This document shows, piece after piece, positions 7,665 through 14,469 of a stretch of 16,935 bases of DNA (its first letter is position 1; every line of letters starts with the position of its first letter). The notes beneath the pieces were generated by a model. That model was not told the DNA's origin, made no database searches, and was given only the letters and a program-made list of their open reading frames with translations. The position numbers and the translations under genes were made by a program. The stretch is taken from assembly GCA_938023515.1 (NCBI GenBank), contig CALJDR010000045.1, forward strand, positions 1-16,935, read 5' to 3'. The stretch comes from an uncultured Flavobacteriales bacterium (GTDB lineage Bacteria; Bacteroidota; Bacteroidia; Flavobacteriales; UBA1820).

Positions 7665-8387
7665 TTATTTTTCCAGGCCTCCGGCCTGCCGTTTGTCTTC
7701 CGTAGCCGCTGCATAATCCGTCCGGCGACTGAGGGTCAGCCCGTCCCGCACCGGCAGCAGCACTGTCTCGAAGCGGGGATCACAAGCCAGGCGGCGGTTG
7801 TATTTTTTTATCACGGCCGTATCGGTATCCCCGGGTACGTCCGGCTCCACCACTTTGCCGTTCCACAGCACATTGTCCGAAATAAGCACCCCACCGGGGT
7901 TCATCCGCGGGGCCACCGCATCGAGGTATTCCAGGTAACCGGACTTGTCGCCGTCGATAAACACCAGGTCGAACCGCCCTTCCAGCGTGGGTATTACTTT
8001 CCGTGCATCGCCTATCCGCATCTTTATCTGCCCGGCAAAAGGGCTCCGGTCGAAAAACGAATTGGCGAAATCCTCCAGTTCTTCGTTCCGGTCTATGGTA
8101 ATCAGTTCCCCGTCCCCGGCCAGCCCTTCGGCCAGGCACAGGGCGGAATAGCCCGTGAATGTCCCGATTTCCAGTATCCTGCGGGGGCGCACCAAACGGG
8201 ACACCATCGCCAATATCCGGCCCTGAAATTCGCCCGAGAGCATCCGGGGATGGACGCTGCGCTGCCAGGTGGCGCGTACCAGTTCGTCGAGCAGCGCAGG
8301 CCCGGCAGACGAATGCTGCTCCGCATACTGTTCCAGCAGGCCGTATTTTTCAGCCGAGAAATGGATGTTATAGCCGTCGTCGGTCAT
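7665..8387 (-). CDS. SAM-dependent O-methyltransferase (COMT-like, Methyltransf_3)
   Basis: This 240-aa class I methyltransferase is of the cation-dependent catechol/caffeoyl-CoA O-methyltransferase type. Motif I EIGTFTGYSA is at 73-82, ITIDR at 96-100 binds the SAM ribose, and the metal site is predicted from Asp145 (FIDGDKSGY), Asp171 and Asn172 (ISDNVLWNGKV). The N-terminal helices with HPRMLSGEFQG match bacterial members often called TrmR or YrrM-like. Some bacterial relatives methylate modified tRNA uridine, so the substrate should not be taken as a catechol. The start codon lies 1 nt after the M16 peptidase stop, indicating tight coupling. Confidence 0.87.
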   Translation of the reverse strand: MTDDGYNIHFSAEKYGLLEQYAEQHSSAGPALLDELVRATWQRSVHPRMLSGEFQGRILAMVSRLVRPRRILEIGTFTGYSALCLAEGLAGDGELITIDRNEELEDFANSFFDRSPFAGQIKMRIGDARKVIPTLEGRFDLVFIDGDKSGYLEYLDAVAPRMNPGGVLISDNVLWNGKVVEPDVPGDTDTAVIKKYNRRLACDPRFETVLLPVRDGLTLSRRTDYAAATEDKRQAGGLEK

Positions 8388-8388
8388 C

Positions 8389-9654
8389 TTATTTCCGGTT
8401 CTTGAATATCAAAGTAGACAGATTGTCCGGAGCGAATATCTCGGCCGCCACGTCCATCAGGTCGGCAGAGGTCACCGCCTCCACTTTGGCATACATCTGT
8501 TCGAACGTATCGGCCCGGCCCGTTTGCAGGTAGGATTTCCCGGCAGACAGCAGGCTGTTCAGTTCGTTCTCGGACGCGATAGCCATCTGCCCGCACAACT
8601 GCCGCTTAGCCTTCTGGAGCTGCAATATGCCCAAAGGCTCTTCCCGCAGCCGGCGGAGTTCCCGCCGGGTGATGTCCATGCTCTTCTCCATCGTATCCTC
8701 GTCGGTGGCGAAGTAGACCCCGGAAATACCCGTATCCGAATAAGCGGTATAGAATGCTTCCACCACATAGGCCAGCGCATGGTGTTCGCGCAGCGAAAGG
8801 TTCAGCCGGGCACTCATCGGCGCACCGCCCAAAAGGTTCGCCAGAAGGGACATCGTCACGCTTTTCGGATCGGTGACCGAGAACGAAGGCGCCGCGATCA
8901 TCACATGGGCCTGATGGGTATCCATAACTTTTTCCTGATACACCGGGGTATATCCGGAAGGCTTTTTCCGTCCGAGCGGATTTACCGGGCGGGACAGGAT
9001 GGACGGGTACCGGGATAGGTATTTTTCCGCTTCGGCCCGCACCTGTTCCACCGGCAGGTCGCCCGAAAAACAGATCAGGGTACGCTCCGGAGCAAAATTG
9101 CGACGCAGGAACGCCAGGATACCCTCCCGGGTGAACTTGCGGATCGTGCGCTCGGTACCCAGAATCGTACGCCCCAGCGGGCTGCGGGGAAACACGAGCT
9201 CTTCGATCTGTTCGAATATCAATTCGTCCGGAGCCTCCCGGTAGGCGTTTATTTCATCGGCTACGACGTCTTTTTCCTTCTCTATTTCCCTCTGCGGATA
9301 GGTCGCGCCGAACGCGATGTCCGTAAAGAGCTCCATCGCCCGCCCCAGGTACCGGGACATGAACGACCCGTGAAGGCATATATCCTCCTTGGTCGTGAAG
9401 GCGTTGATCTCTCCCCCTACGTCCTCCATCCGGGCCAGCACGTGGTATGGCCGCCGGGAACGAGTGCCTTTGAACAGGCAGTGTTCGATATAGTGGGCCA
9501 TTCCGTGTTCGGCCGCCCGCTCGTCGCGGGAACCGATATCGAACAGGAAAGCCAGATGGGCCGTCTTGCGCCGGGAAGGACGGTAATACATCCGGATGCC
9601 CGAAGAGAGGGTAAAATACGCCTCTTCGGCCTTTTCTTTAACAAGCGTGATCAT
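8389..9654 (-). CDS. M16 (insulinase/pitrilysin) zinc peptidase
   Basis: This 421-aa M16B-type metalloprotease is related to mitochondrial processing peptidase and PqqL/YmxG proteins. The inverted zinc motif HxxEH reads HYIEH (residues 54-58, catalytic Glu57), and the third ligand Glu134 lies in EKDVVADEI, about 76 residues further on as expected. A second M16 half (about 190-400) carries the usual AHVMIAAPSFS and LLGGAPMSARLNLSLRE stretches. The frame opens further at a TTG (9663), but the ATG at 9654 is preferred since the TTG overlaps a -7 promoter box. No signal peptide is seen, so the enzyme is probably cytoplasmic. The O-methyltransferase follows after 1 nt. Confidence 0.92.
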   Translation of the reverse strand: MITLVKEKAEEAYFTLSSGIRMYYRPSRRKTAHLAFLFDIGSRDERAAEHGMAHYIEHCLFKGTRSRRPYHVLARMEDVGGEINAFTTKEDICLHGSFMSRYLGRAMELFTDIAFGATYPQREIEKEKDVVADEINAYREAPDELIFEQIEELVFPRSPLGRTILGTERTIRKFTREGILAFLRRNFAPERTLICFSGDLPVEQVRAEAEKYLSRYPSILSRPVNPLGRKKPSGYTPVYQEKVMDTHQAHVMIAAPSFSVTDPKSVTMSLLANLLGGAPMSARLNLSLREHHALAYVVEAFYTAYSDTGISGVYFATDEDTMEKSMDITRRELRRLREEPLGILQLQKAKRQLCGQMAIASENELNSLLSAGKSYLQTGRADTFEQMYAKVEAVTSADLMDVAAEIFAPDNLSTLIFKNRK

Positions 9655-9660
9655 GGGGTA

Positions 9661-9668
9661 CAAATGTA
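9661..9668 (-). promoter_or_regulatory. -7 promoter box for the M16 peptidase operon
   Basis: Minus-strand TACATTTG matches TAnnTTTG exactly. It is followed by TACCCC and then the ATG at 9654. A T-rich TTTTC lies 21 nt upstream and may serve as a degenerate -33 element. A transcript from this box would begin within a few bases of the ATG. Confidence 0.5.
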
Positions 9669-9751
9669 CGGATTTTATAGGAATGCCCTGAAAACAAAAC
9701 GGCCCGCCCCGGTAAAGGCGAACCTGTTCTTATGCGGCTGAAAACGAAAGA

Positions 9752-10162
9752 TCATTTCGCCTTCACGCCCTCTATTTTCAAGCCATCCGATGTGGTGAGG
9801 ATCAACCTGTTGCCCTTCACCTCGAATTTTTTTACTTTCACGATCTCCTGGGAGAGGAGCTGTTCCTGTTCGGCTTTGTTATGGCAGTACATGCGCGTCA
9901 TGCCCACATTGCCGGCGATCTCTATATCCTGCCCTTCGGTAATATACTGGCCGAAATACCGGTTGCATCCGGTAGAACCGAAGAACTGCCCGTTCTTGGC
10001 AAACGTAATATCGGGCCGTCCGTCCTTATCGGTATCGCGGCTGCCTATGGACAGGATCACAAAGGTGACATCCTGGGGCAACGACACGTACCGCTGGCTG
10101 GCACACGCCGACAATATCAACAGGACAGCCGCTGAAGCTATCCCTGCTATGCTTTTTTTCAT
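9752..10162 (-). CDS. META-domain (HslJ-like) lipoprotein
   Basis: This 136-aa predicted lipoprotein has KK at 2-3, a hydrophobic core, and the lipobox ILSAC with Cys20 as acylation site. The remainder resembles a META/HslJ domain, a small beta-rich fold found in heat-shock protein HslJ and secreted proteins: FVILSIGSRDTDKDGRPDITFAK, then GQFFGSTGCNRYFGQY (about 58-73, the family-typical GCN), GNVGMTRMYC and a C-terminal LTTSDGLKIEGV. No enzymatic role is known for the domain. The first residues after Cys20 carry no strong retention signal that I can read. It is separated from the M16 gene by about 97 nt with no convincing terminator and has its own -7 box. Confidence 0.82.
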   Translation of the reverse strand: MKKSIAGIASAAVLLILSACASQRYVSLPQDVTFVILSIGSRDTDKDGRPDITFAKNGQFFGSTGCNRYFGQYITEGQDIEIAGNVGMTRMYCHNKAEQEQLLSQEIVKVKKFEVKGNRLILTTSDGLKIEGVKAK

Positions 10163-10209
10163 ATCGTGCTTTATTCGTACTTTTATCCGCCGCTACGCGG
10201 AATACGAGA

Positions 10210-10217
10210 CAAATGTA
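10210..10217 (-). promoter_or_regulatory. Candidate -7 promoter box for META lipoprotein
   Basis: Minus-strand TACATTTG is an exact TAnnTTTG match, giving a leader of about 45 nt before the ATG at 10162. No perfect -33 TTTG is seen at the usual distance; an A/T-rich stretch with TTCG about 22 nt upstream is the best candidate. The 97-nt gap also separates the divergent recR. A weaker plus-strand TACTTTTA at 10178-10185 could serve recR. Confidence 0.45.
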
Positions 10218-10259
10218 CATCAATTTTTTCCAATTTCGAATCCGATAACAATCGCCTGC

Positions 10260-10871
10260 ATGGATTACCCCTCCAAAATACTCTCCCGCGCCGTCGAACA
10301 AATAGCCACCCTGCCGGGCATAGGCCGTAAGACCGCCCTGCGGATGGCGCTGCACCTTTTGCGCCAGAACCCCGAACAGGTACACCAGCTAGCCGACGCC
10401 CTGACCGACATGGCCGACCATATCCACCGCTGTTCCCATTGCCACAACCTGTGCGACGGCGACACTTGCCAGATATGTTCCGACCATTCGCGCGATTTTT
10501 CCACCGTATGTGTGGTGGAGGATATCCGCGACGTGATGGCCATCGAGCAGACCGGGCAATACCGCGGGGTATACCACGTGCTGGGCGGCCGCATTTCCCC
10601 GATGGAAGGCATCGGCCCTTCGGATATCGAGATCGACTCCCTGTGCCGACGAGTGGACCAGGAAGCCATCTCGGAGATCATTTTCGCCCTTTCAGCCACG
10701 ATAGAGGGGGATACCACCTCGTACTACATCTACAAAAAACTCCCGAAAAAAGGATACCGCGTCTCGTCCATCGCCCGGGGCGTATCCGTGGGCGACGAAC
10801 TCCAGTACACAGACAATGCCACCCTGGGGCGCTCGCTGCGCAACCGCATCCCCTACGAAGGTTCCCTGTAA
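10260..10871 (+). CDS. recR: Recombination mediator RecR
   Basis: This complete 203-aa RecR acts with RecO (and RecF) to load RecA on SSB-coated gaps. The helix-hairpin-helix segment ATLPGIGRKTALRMALHLL is at 16-34. The zinc finger is CSHC at 58-61 and CQIC at 70-73. A Toprim domain follows (VCVVEDIRDVMAIEQ at 83-97, YHVLGGRISPMEGIGP at 105-120), and the C-terminal GYRVSSIARGVSVGDELQYTDNATLGRSL is typical. The frame stays open far upstream to 9732, but the ATG at 10260 gives the family length and N-terminus. It is the only plus-strand gene, divergent from the lipoprotein and convergent with the prophage cassette. Confidence 0.97.
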   Translation: MDYPSKILSRAVEQIATLPGIGRKTALRMALHLLRQNPEQVHQLADALTDMADHIHRCSHCHNLCDGDTCQICSDHSRDFSTVCVVEDIRDVMAIEQTGQYRGVYHVLGGRISPMEGIGPSDIEIDSLCRRVDQEAISEIIFALSATIEGDTTSYYIYKKLPKKGYRVSSIARGVSVGDELQYTDNATLGRSLRNRIPYEGSL

Positions 10872-10878
10872 ACGTCTC

Positions 10879-10921
10879 AAAAAAACCGTTCCCACAGGCT
10901 TTTGACACCTGTGGGAACGGT
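10879..10921 (-). terminator. Intrinsic terminator of the prophage cassette
   Basis: A 14-bp perfect stem (arms 10885-10898 and 10908-10921, core CCGTTCCCACAGG / CCTGTGGGAACGG) has a 9-nt loop. On the minus strand it is followed at once by seven U residues (A-tract 10879-10885). It lies 33 nt past the tail tube stop. On the plus strand no U-tract follows, so any effect on recR would be weaker and depend on the stem alone. Confidence 0.9.
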
Positions 10922-10954
10922 CACCAAATCACAATCCGAAATAAAGGAAAAAAA

Positions 10955-11449
10955 TCAGTTCTCCGCCGGTTTCGGACGGGCGATCATACGCGGTTTCCCC
11001 TCGGCTTTGAGCACCGTGGCCGAAACCGAAACCAGGAAAATTCCCGAGCGCGAAAAGCCGCCGCTGAGCTTGGCTACCACCGAAGCCCGGGGAATCTCTA
11101 TCTGTAATCCCGACTTCGGTGTCACCCGCAGGCTCAGTTCCACCATCGGGTCGGTATCCGGTGCATTCCAGGCACCGGATTCCACATCCTTAGTCCCCCC
11201 CATCAGCTGCGTGAGGATATCCACGTCGGCGTCCATCACCGAAAAAGCCAGAATCACCTTTCCGGCCTTGGATACGGATACCACCGGCACGTCGCTTTCC
11301 TCGGCGTAATGGTCGGTCACTTCAGGATCGTTCTGCGTCAGGGTGCAGGAATCCTGATACGTCATCCCCAACGTTTTATAGGCGCTTTCCTGATCGGCGA
11401 TCTTTTTTATTTCGATCTTGGAAAGCCCGAAAGTTGCTATACTTGCCAT
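10955..11449 (-). CDS. Phage major tail tube protein
   Basis: This 164-aa protein is predicted to polymerise into the tube of a non-contractile tail. The N-terminal MASIATFGLSKIEIKKIADQ and the later acidic stretch YAEESDVPVVSVSKAGKVILAFSVMDADVDILTQLMGG look like siphovirus tail tube proteins, with strand-rich middle and C-terminal parts (QIEIPRASVVAKLSGGFSRSGIFLVSVSATVLKAEGKPRM). The assignment rests on these features plus position after the tail-terminator-like gene. It is the last gene of the cassette: the terminator follows 33 nt after its stop. No tape measure or chaperone gene comes after it. Confidence 0.72.
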   Translation of the reverse strand: MASIATFGLSKIEIKKIADQESAYKTLGMTYQDSCTLTQNDPEVTDHYAEESDVPVVSVSKAGKVILAFSVMDADVDILTQLMGGTKDVESGAWNAPDTDPMVELSLRVTPKSGLQIEIPRASVVAKLSGGFSRSGIFLVSVSATVLKAEGKPRMIARPKPAEN

Positions 11450-11491
11450 AATACTGTTTGTTTAAAAGTTCATTTGAATATTCGGTTATCG

Positions 11492-11896
11492 TTACAGGCC
11501 CCGCAGGCTCACCGAGACTTCCAACTGGGCGCAGAACATATCCCCTTCGGGGGAAAAAGTCTGCGACTCCACCCAAGTGAGGCACCCGGCGAAAAAGACT
11601 TCGTCTATCCCGTCGAATATCTTTCCGCACAGGTATTCCAGCCGTTTATAGTCCGGCACCATCTCCACCGCATGGCCGCGATCGGAAAACACCGGAGAGG
11701 TAAACACCCGGATACTCGCTTTGGCCGAACCGCCGGCTTCCAGTATGGGGCCTTCGGCGATGATCACGATATCCTCTTTGTCGGAATCCGCCGGACGGGT
11801 GTCTTTGTACACACCCCCGGTGATCTCGCGCACGACATCCAGTCCCGAAAGCCGGTGGTAAAGGTGCGAGGCGATTGAAAATGTCGATTTTCTCAT
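11492..11896 (-). CDS. Tail-terminator/tail-completion protein (gp17/DUF3168-like)
   Basis: This 134-aa protein is likely to cap the tail tube and join it to the head. It has an N-terminal helix (SIASHLYHRLSG), then VREITGGVYKDTRPADSDKEDIVI, a pattern seen in SPP1 gp17-like and DUF3168 proteins where a short helix is followed by GxVY/I and a strand. A middle strand-rich part includes ASIRVFTSP, a helix YKRLEYLCGKIFDGID, and a final strand pair ending VSVSLRGL. Length and position between head-closure and tail tube genes agree. No enzymatic motif is present. The gene is intact, with a 36-nt gap upstream and 42 nt downstream. Confidence 0.6.
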   Translation of the reverse strand: MRKSTFSIASHLYHRLSGLDVVREITGGVYKDTRPADSDKEDIVIIAEGPILEAGGSAKASIRVFTSPVFSDRGHAVEMVPDYKRLEYLCGKIFDGIDEVFFAGCLTWVESQTFSPEGDMFCAQLEVSVSLRGL

Positions 11897-11932
11897 TTCT
11901 ACGGTTTTTATCGGTCGTTCATTTTATGGGCA

Positions 11933-12259
11933 TCATATCCACAGTTTGCATCCCAGCGGGCTGGATACGAAATCCATCACCTGTCCGCCGGCCAGAAGCT
12001 CCTCCCCATCCTGCGAATACACCTTTACAGGCGTACCCAATCGAAGGGGTTCAGTGCCCGCAGGCATATAGACCACATAGCTGAACCGGTATTCGATCCC
12101 GGAAGACAGCCGTACTATCTGGCCCGAACCGTTGCGTACGGCCCGGCAGATCGAATGCTCTGTGGCAGCGGAACCTTCCGCCGCATAATCCCCGTCGGCA
12201 TCCGCACCGGTATTACCGGCAGGGATTACCATCAGGATATTGGGGTACAAGTCGAACAT
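11933..12259 (-). CDS. Head-closure/stopper-like protein
   Basis: This 108-aa protein is placed, by position and fold-like pattern, as the stopper or head-tail joining protein that seals the capsid after packaging. The sequence is strand-rich: NILMVIPAGN, then ATEHSICRAVRNGSGQIVRLSSGIEYRFSYVVYMPAG, LRLGTPVKVYSQDGEELLAGGQVMDF and a short C-terminal strand GCKLWI. The SGIEYRFSYVVYMP and LGTPVKVY strands resemble the beta-barrel of SPP1 gp16 and lambda gpFII-like proteins. No motif proves it. It lies 17 nt after the connector-like gene and 36 nt before the tail-terminator-like gene. Confidence 0.5.
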   Translation of the reverse strand: MFDLYPNILMVIPAGNTGADADGDYAAEGSAATEHSICRAVRNGSGQIVRLSSGIEYRFSYVVYMPAGTEPLRLGTPVKVYSQDGEELLAGGQVMDFVSSPLGCKLWI

Positions 12260-12276
12260 ATCTCTCTTTTTTCAGA

Positions 12277-12597
12277 TTACCATTTATCCGAACCGTCCCA
12301 TACCCCGTTGCACGCCACTCCAGGGCGATCTTCCCCGGGCGCATACCGCCGGTAAATGCTCTCCGACAGCGCCGCCAGAAGGTTCCGGTCGGCCACCGAC
12401 AGCGAAAAACCATCCATCGCCACATCCGGGGTAGCCACCAATGCCATATACACATCGGCTCGGGCCAGCATAAATTCCCGGGTCGATCCGGCGTATTCAT
12501 CCGCCGGGTCCAGATGCCGGTCTATCATGATTTTCTCCAGAACAACGGTGTCCAACGGATATCCCACCGATATTTTCAAAGCCTGTAAAACAGTCAT
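12277..12597 (-). CDS. Head-tail connector-like protein (gp6/gp15 type)
   Basis: This 106-aa protein is largely helical: MTVLQALKISVGYPLDTVVLEKIMIDRHLDPADEY, then FMLARADVYMALVATPDV and LSVADRNLLAALSESIYRRY. This arrangement, with a short first helix, a DxxY segment and a LA-A--Y--L helix, is that of small Bacteroidetes phage proteins encoded right after the capsid gene, and of gp6/gp15 connector (adaptor) proteins that dock under the portal ring. If that is right it needs a portal partner, which this window does not contain. A 111-nt structured gap separates it from the capsid gene. Confidence 0.55.
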   Translation of the reverse strand: MTVLQALKISVGYPLDTVVLEKIMIDRHLDPADEYAGSTREFMLARADVYMALVATPDVAMDGFSLSVADRNLLAALSESIYRRYAPGEDRPGVACNGVWDGSDKW

Positions 12598-12620
12598 AAC
12601 CTTATCGTTTTTTTAATTTT

Positions 12621-12691
12621 AAAAAAGACGGGCACACCCGGCAGCCTCATTTTTCCCTCCGGAGCGACATCGGCCCCGGGCTGCACCCGTC
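12621..12691 (-). terminator. Structured RNA element / likely partial terminator after the capsid gene
   Basis: Between the capsid stop and the connector gene the minus-strand RNA can pair GACGGG (12691-12686) with CCCGTC (12632-12627) and GCAGC (12684-12680) with GCTGC (12645-12641), enclosing a 7-bp hairpin CCGGGGC/GCTCCGG (12679-12673 with 12665-12659, one G-U). The outer stem is followed by six U residues (A-tract 12621-12626). A smaller alternative hairpin CGGG-TGTG-CCCG abuts the same U-tract. This looks like a leaky terminator that would lower expression of later genes relative to the capsid. Confidence 0.5.
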
Positions 12692-12708
12692 CACACACCA
12701 ACACTTTA

Positions 12709-13791
12709 CTATTTCGTCACGGCAGCCGTGGTATCGAACAGGAAGCAGCGGTCGGCATTTCCCCAGACCGGGATCGCATTGGCGACGCCTTTGGTCACTT
12801 CCGTCACCGGATCTTCCGTCGAATACTTCTTGATCATGATATGCTCGCGTTTCACTTTCGTAGCTACGCTGTCGGCCACCATTTCGTCCGCCATCGGGGC
12901 ATGGTACGTATATCCGCACTCCATTTCCGGTACGAACGTAACGATACCCGCCTGCCACGGATTGACCGTCGTACGGGTACCCCCCGCACCTTCCAGCGTG
13001 ACGTACGTATCGATGATACGCACTTCCGGCAAACGGTGGGCCTTCAGGGCGATGTTCACGTCGTCCACGCTGGGCACCTTGATACGCCCTACCTGCGGGA
13101 TCCAGGAAGAACAGAAATCGACCGCCTCGTCGGTAGCCATCATTGCGTAGAAAGTCTCCAGGTCCATGAACATATACTTGATCAGGATACCCTGTCCCAC
13201 ACCTTTGGAGACCATCGAACGGATATCCGAGATCGGGGTAGCCGTAGCCGCATTCTCCGGCGACCAGGTCACTTTCGTTTTGATCTTGTTGGCTGCCGGG
13301 ACGCCGAAATCCACAGTCGTTTCGGTCACCGTGCCGGCATTGTTGCTACTATTCAACACAAAACCTCCGGTCGAAAGGGCGCGTAGGGCAAGCCATTCCA
13401 GGCGGGCGTTGACGCCGTTGAAGCAAAAATCGGTATCGGCATATACCCAGTTCATCAAGGCCTTTTGCCCCTCCTGGCTGCTGTAATAGTACTGCAAATG
13501 CTGATACTCGTTCAGGTCGGTCTCTTCTTTTACCCGCATGATCTCTATCTTGGGTATCTTGCCCGTCAGGCGTTCGATCACGTTGCGGGTCTTTTTAGGC
13601 GCCGCCGCATTGTAAGATATCACGTCGGCCGCCACATTGATCCCGTAGTCTCCCGAAAGCGCCCGCCAAGTAAGCGTCGGAGTGAACATCACCGGGAAAA
13701 TGGAGGGATAATAGAACTCGTCCAGCGTATAGTCGTCCATAACTGCCTGGAGGTCGTTCTCGGAAAATTCTTTGATTAAAGATTGTTTCAT
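12709..13791 (-). CDS. Phage major capsid protein, lambda E family
   Basis: This 360-aa protein resembles the phage capsid E family (lambda gpE, HK97 fold). An N-terminal FYYPSIFPVMFTPTLTWRAL segment corresponds to the FFRESYPFTTEKV region of gpE. It is followed by ADVISYNAAAPKKTRNVIERLTGKIPKI, a helical spine region (QKALMNWVYADTDFCFNGVNARLEWLALRALSTGG), then VDFGVPAANKIKTKVTWSPENAATATPISDIRSM, where the DFG--W--P--D pattern is family-typical. A C-terminal part has VNPWQAGIVTFVPEMECGYTYHAP. Length is normal for the family. It follows the scaffold-like gene, as expected for capsid assembly, and ends in TAG. Confidence 0.8.
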   Translation of the reverse strand: MKQSLIKEFSENDLQAVMDDYTLDEFYYPSIFPVMFTPTLTWRALSGDYGINVAADVISYNAAAPKKTRNVIERLTGKIPKIEIMRVKEETDLNEYQHLQYYYSSQEGQKALMNWVYADTDFCFNGVNARLEWLALRALSTGGFVLNSSNNAGTVTETTVDFGVPAANKIKTKVTWSPENAATATPISDIRSMVSKGVGQGILIKYMFMDLETFYAMMATDEAVDFCSSWIPQVGRIKVPSVDDVNIALKAHRLPEVRIIDTYVTLEGAGGTRTTVNPWQAGIVTFVPEMECGYTYHAPMADEMVADSVATKVKREHIMIKKYSTEDPVTEVTKGVANAIPVWGNADRCFLFDTTAAVTK

Positions 13792-13863
13792 TTTCTTAAA
13801 AATTAATTACGTTACACTAAATCCTTTTCATTGGTCATTCTTTCACCGGGAATATTCCCCGGC

Positions 13864-14382
13864 TCATTTTTTCAGTTTCCCTGCCAGCGGCGAATCGCTG
13901 CGGCGCGAACGCAGGAAATTCTCCATCGCCGGGGAAATCCGCAAAGGTTCGATAGCCAACCCGGGGCGCATATCCGCATCCACCATGCTGTCGGACTGCT
14001 GCTGCAGATAAGCCTTATAGGCTCCTTCTATCGCATCGGCCGAGGGCACGACTTCCCCCGAAAGCGGATCGACCGCGATCGCTTTCGCCCAGAAATATTC
14101 GGGGACTTCCCGCGTCGTAAGTTCTTTAGCCAGCGCATCGCGGAACTGCTGTGCAGTCGCCTGGGCCTGTTCATATTCGGCCAGATTTACATTTGCCGCA
14201 TCCAAGGCTGAGAACTTCTCGGAGAGAAGCCCCAGAAATTCGGAAGAAGCAGCCAACAGATCGGCTTGTTTCACCGCGTCGCCCCCGCAGGCTTTTCCTA
14301 CGATCGAAGCGAACTTTGCCGCCACATCGGCCGGAATACCCGGATAGTTTTGTTGCAATTGTTTTAAAATCTCAGATTCCAT
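13864..14382 (-). CDS. Scaffold-like phage protein
   Basis: This 172-aa, largely alpha-helical protein sits directly before the capsid gene. Residues 1 to about 90 are rich in Ala, Glu, Gln and Leu, with heptad-like runs (SSEFLGLLSEKFSALDAANVNLAEYEQAQATAQQF). A PEYFWAKAIAVDPLSGEVVPSADAI segment follows, and the C-terminus is basic (RSRRSDSPLAGKLKK). A coiled-coil body with a positively charged tail that binds capsid subunits is the usual design of assembly scaffolds, and position supports it. No sequence family was recognised with certainty. It is far too short for a portal (typically 400 aa or more), although it sits in the slot between TerL and capsid where portal genes usually lie. Confidence 0.45.
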   Translation of the reverse strand: MESEILKQLQQNYPGIPADVAAKFASIVGKACGGDAVKQADLLAASSEFLGLLSEKFSALDAANVNLAEYEQAQATAQQFRDALAKELTTREVPEYFWAKAIAVDPLSGEVVPSADAIEGAYKAYLQQQSDSMVDADMRPGLAIEPLRISPAMENFLRSRRSDSPLAGKLKK

Positions 14383-14469
14383 TTCTACTTTGTTTTATAT
14401 CGGTTGAACTAAATTGTAATACTATACTTACGAATATACAAATAAATCATCTAAAAAGAAAATATAATT
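14383..14469 (-). promoter_or_regulatory. AT-rich gap with candidate internal promoter
   Basis: This 87-nt gap between terL and the scaffold-like gene is strikingly AT-rich compared with its flanks. On the minus strand a TTTG (14442-14439) lies 20 nt ahead of TACAATTTAG (14418-14409). The spacing suits a Bacteroidetes -33/-7 promoter, although the -7 part matches TAnnTTTG at only six of eight bases. It could give separate expression of the head genes. Confidence 0.35.

Noticed and set aside
9655..9663. TTG start for the M16 peptidase
   Set aside because: It lies inside an exact TAnnTTTG promoter box and adds only three residues. The ATG at 9654 is the better start.
9732..10259. N-terminal extension of recR (379-codon open frame)
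   Set aside because: The extension is antisense to the META lipoprotein and lacks domain features. RecR proteins are about 200 aa and start as the ATG at 10260 predicts.
13864..14382. The 172-aa gene as a portal or MuF-type protein
   Set aside because: It is much too short for a portal, has no portal-like clip/wing or tunnel-helix pattern, and its helical, charged sequence fits a scaffold better.
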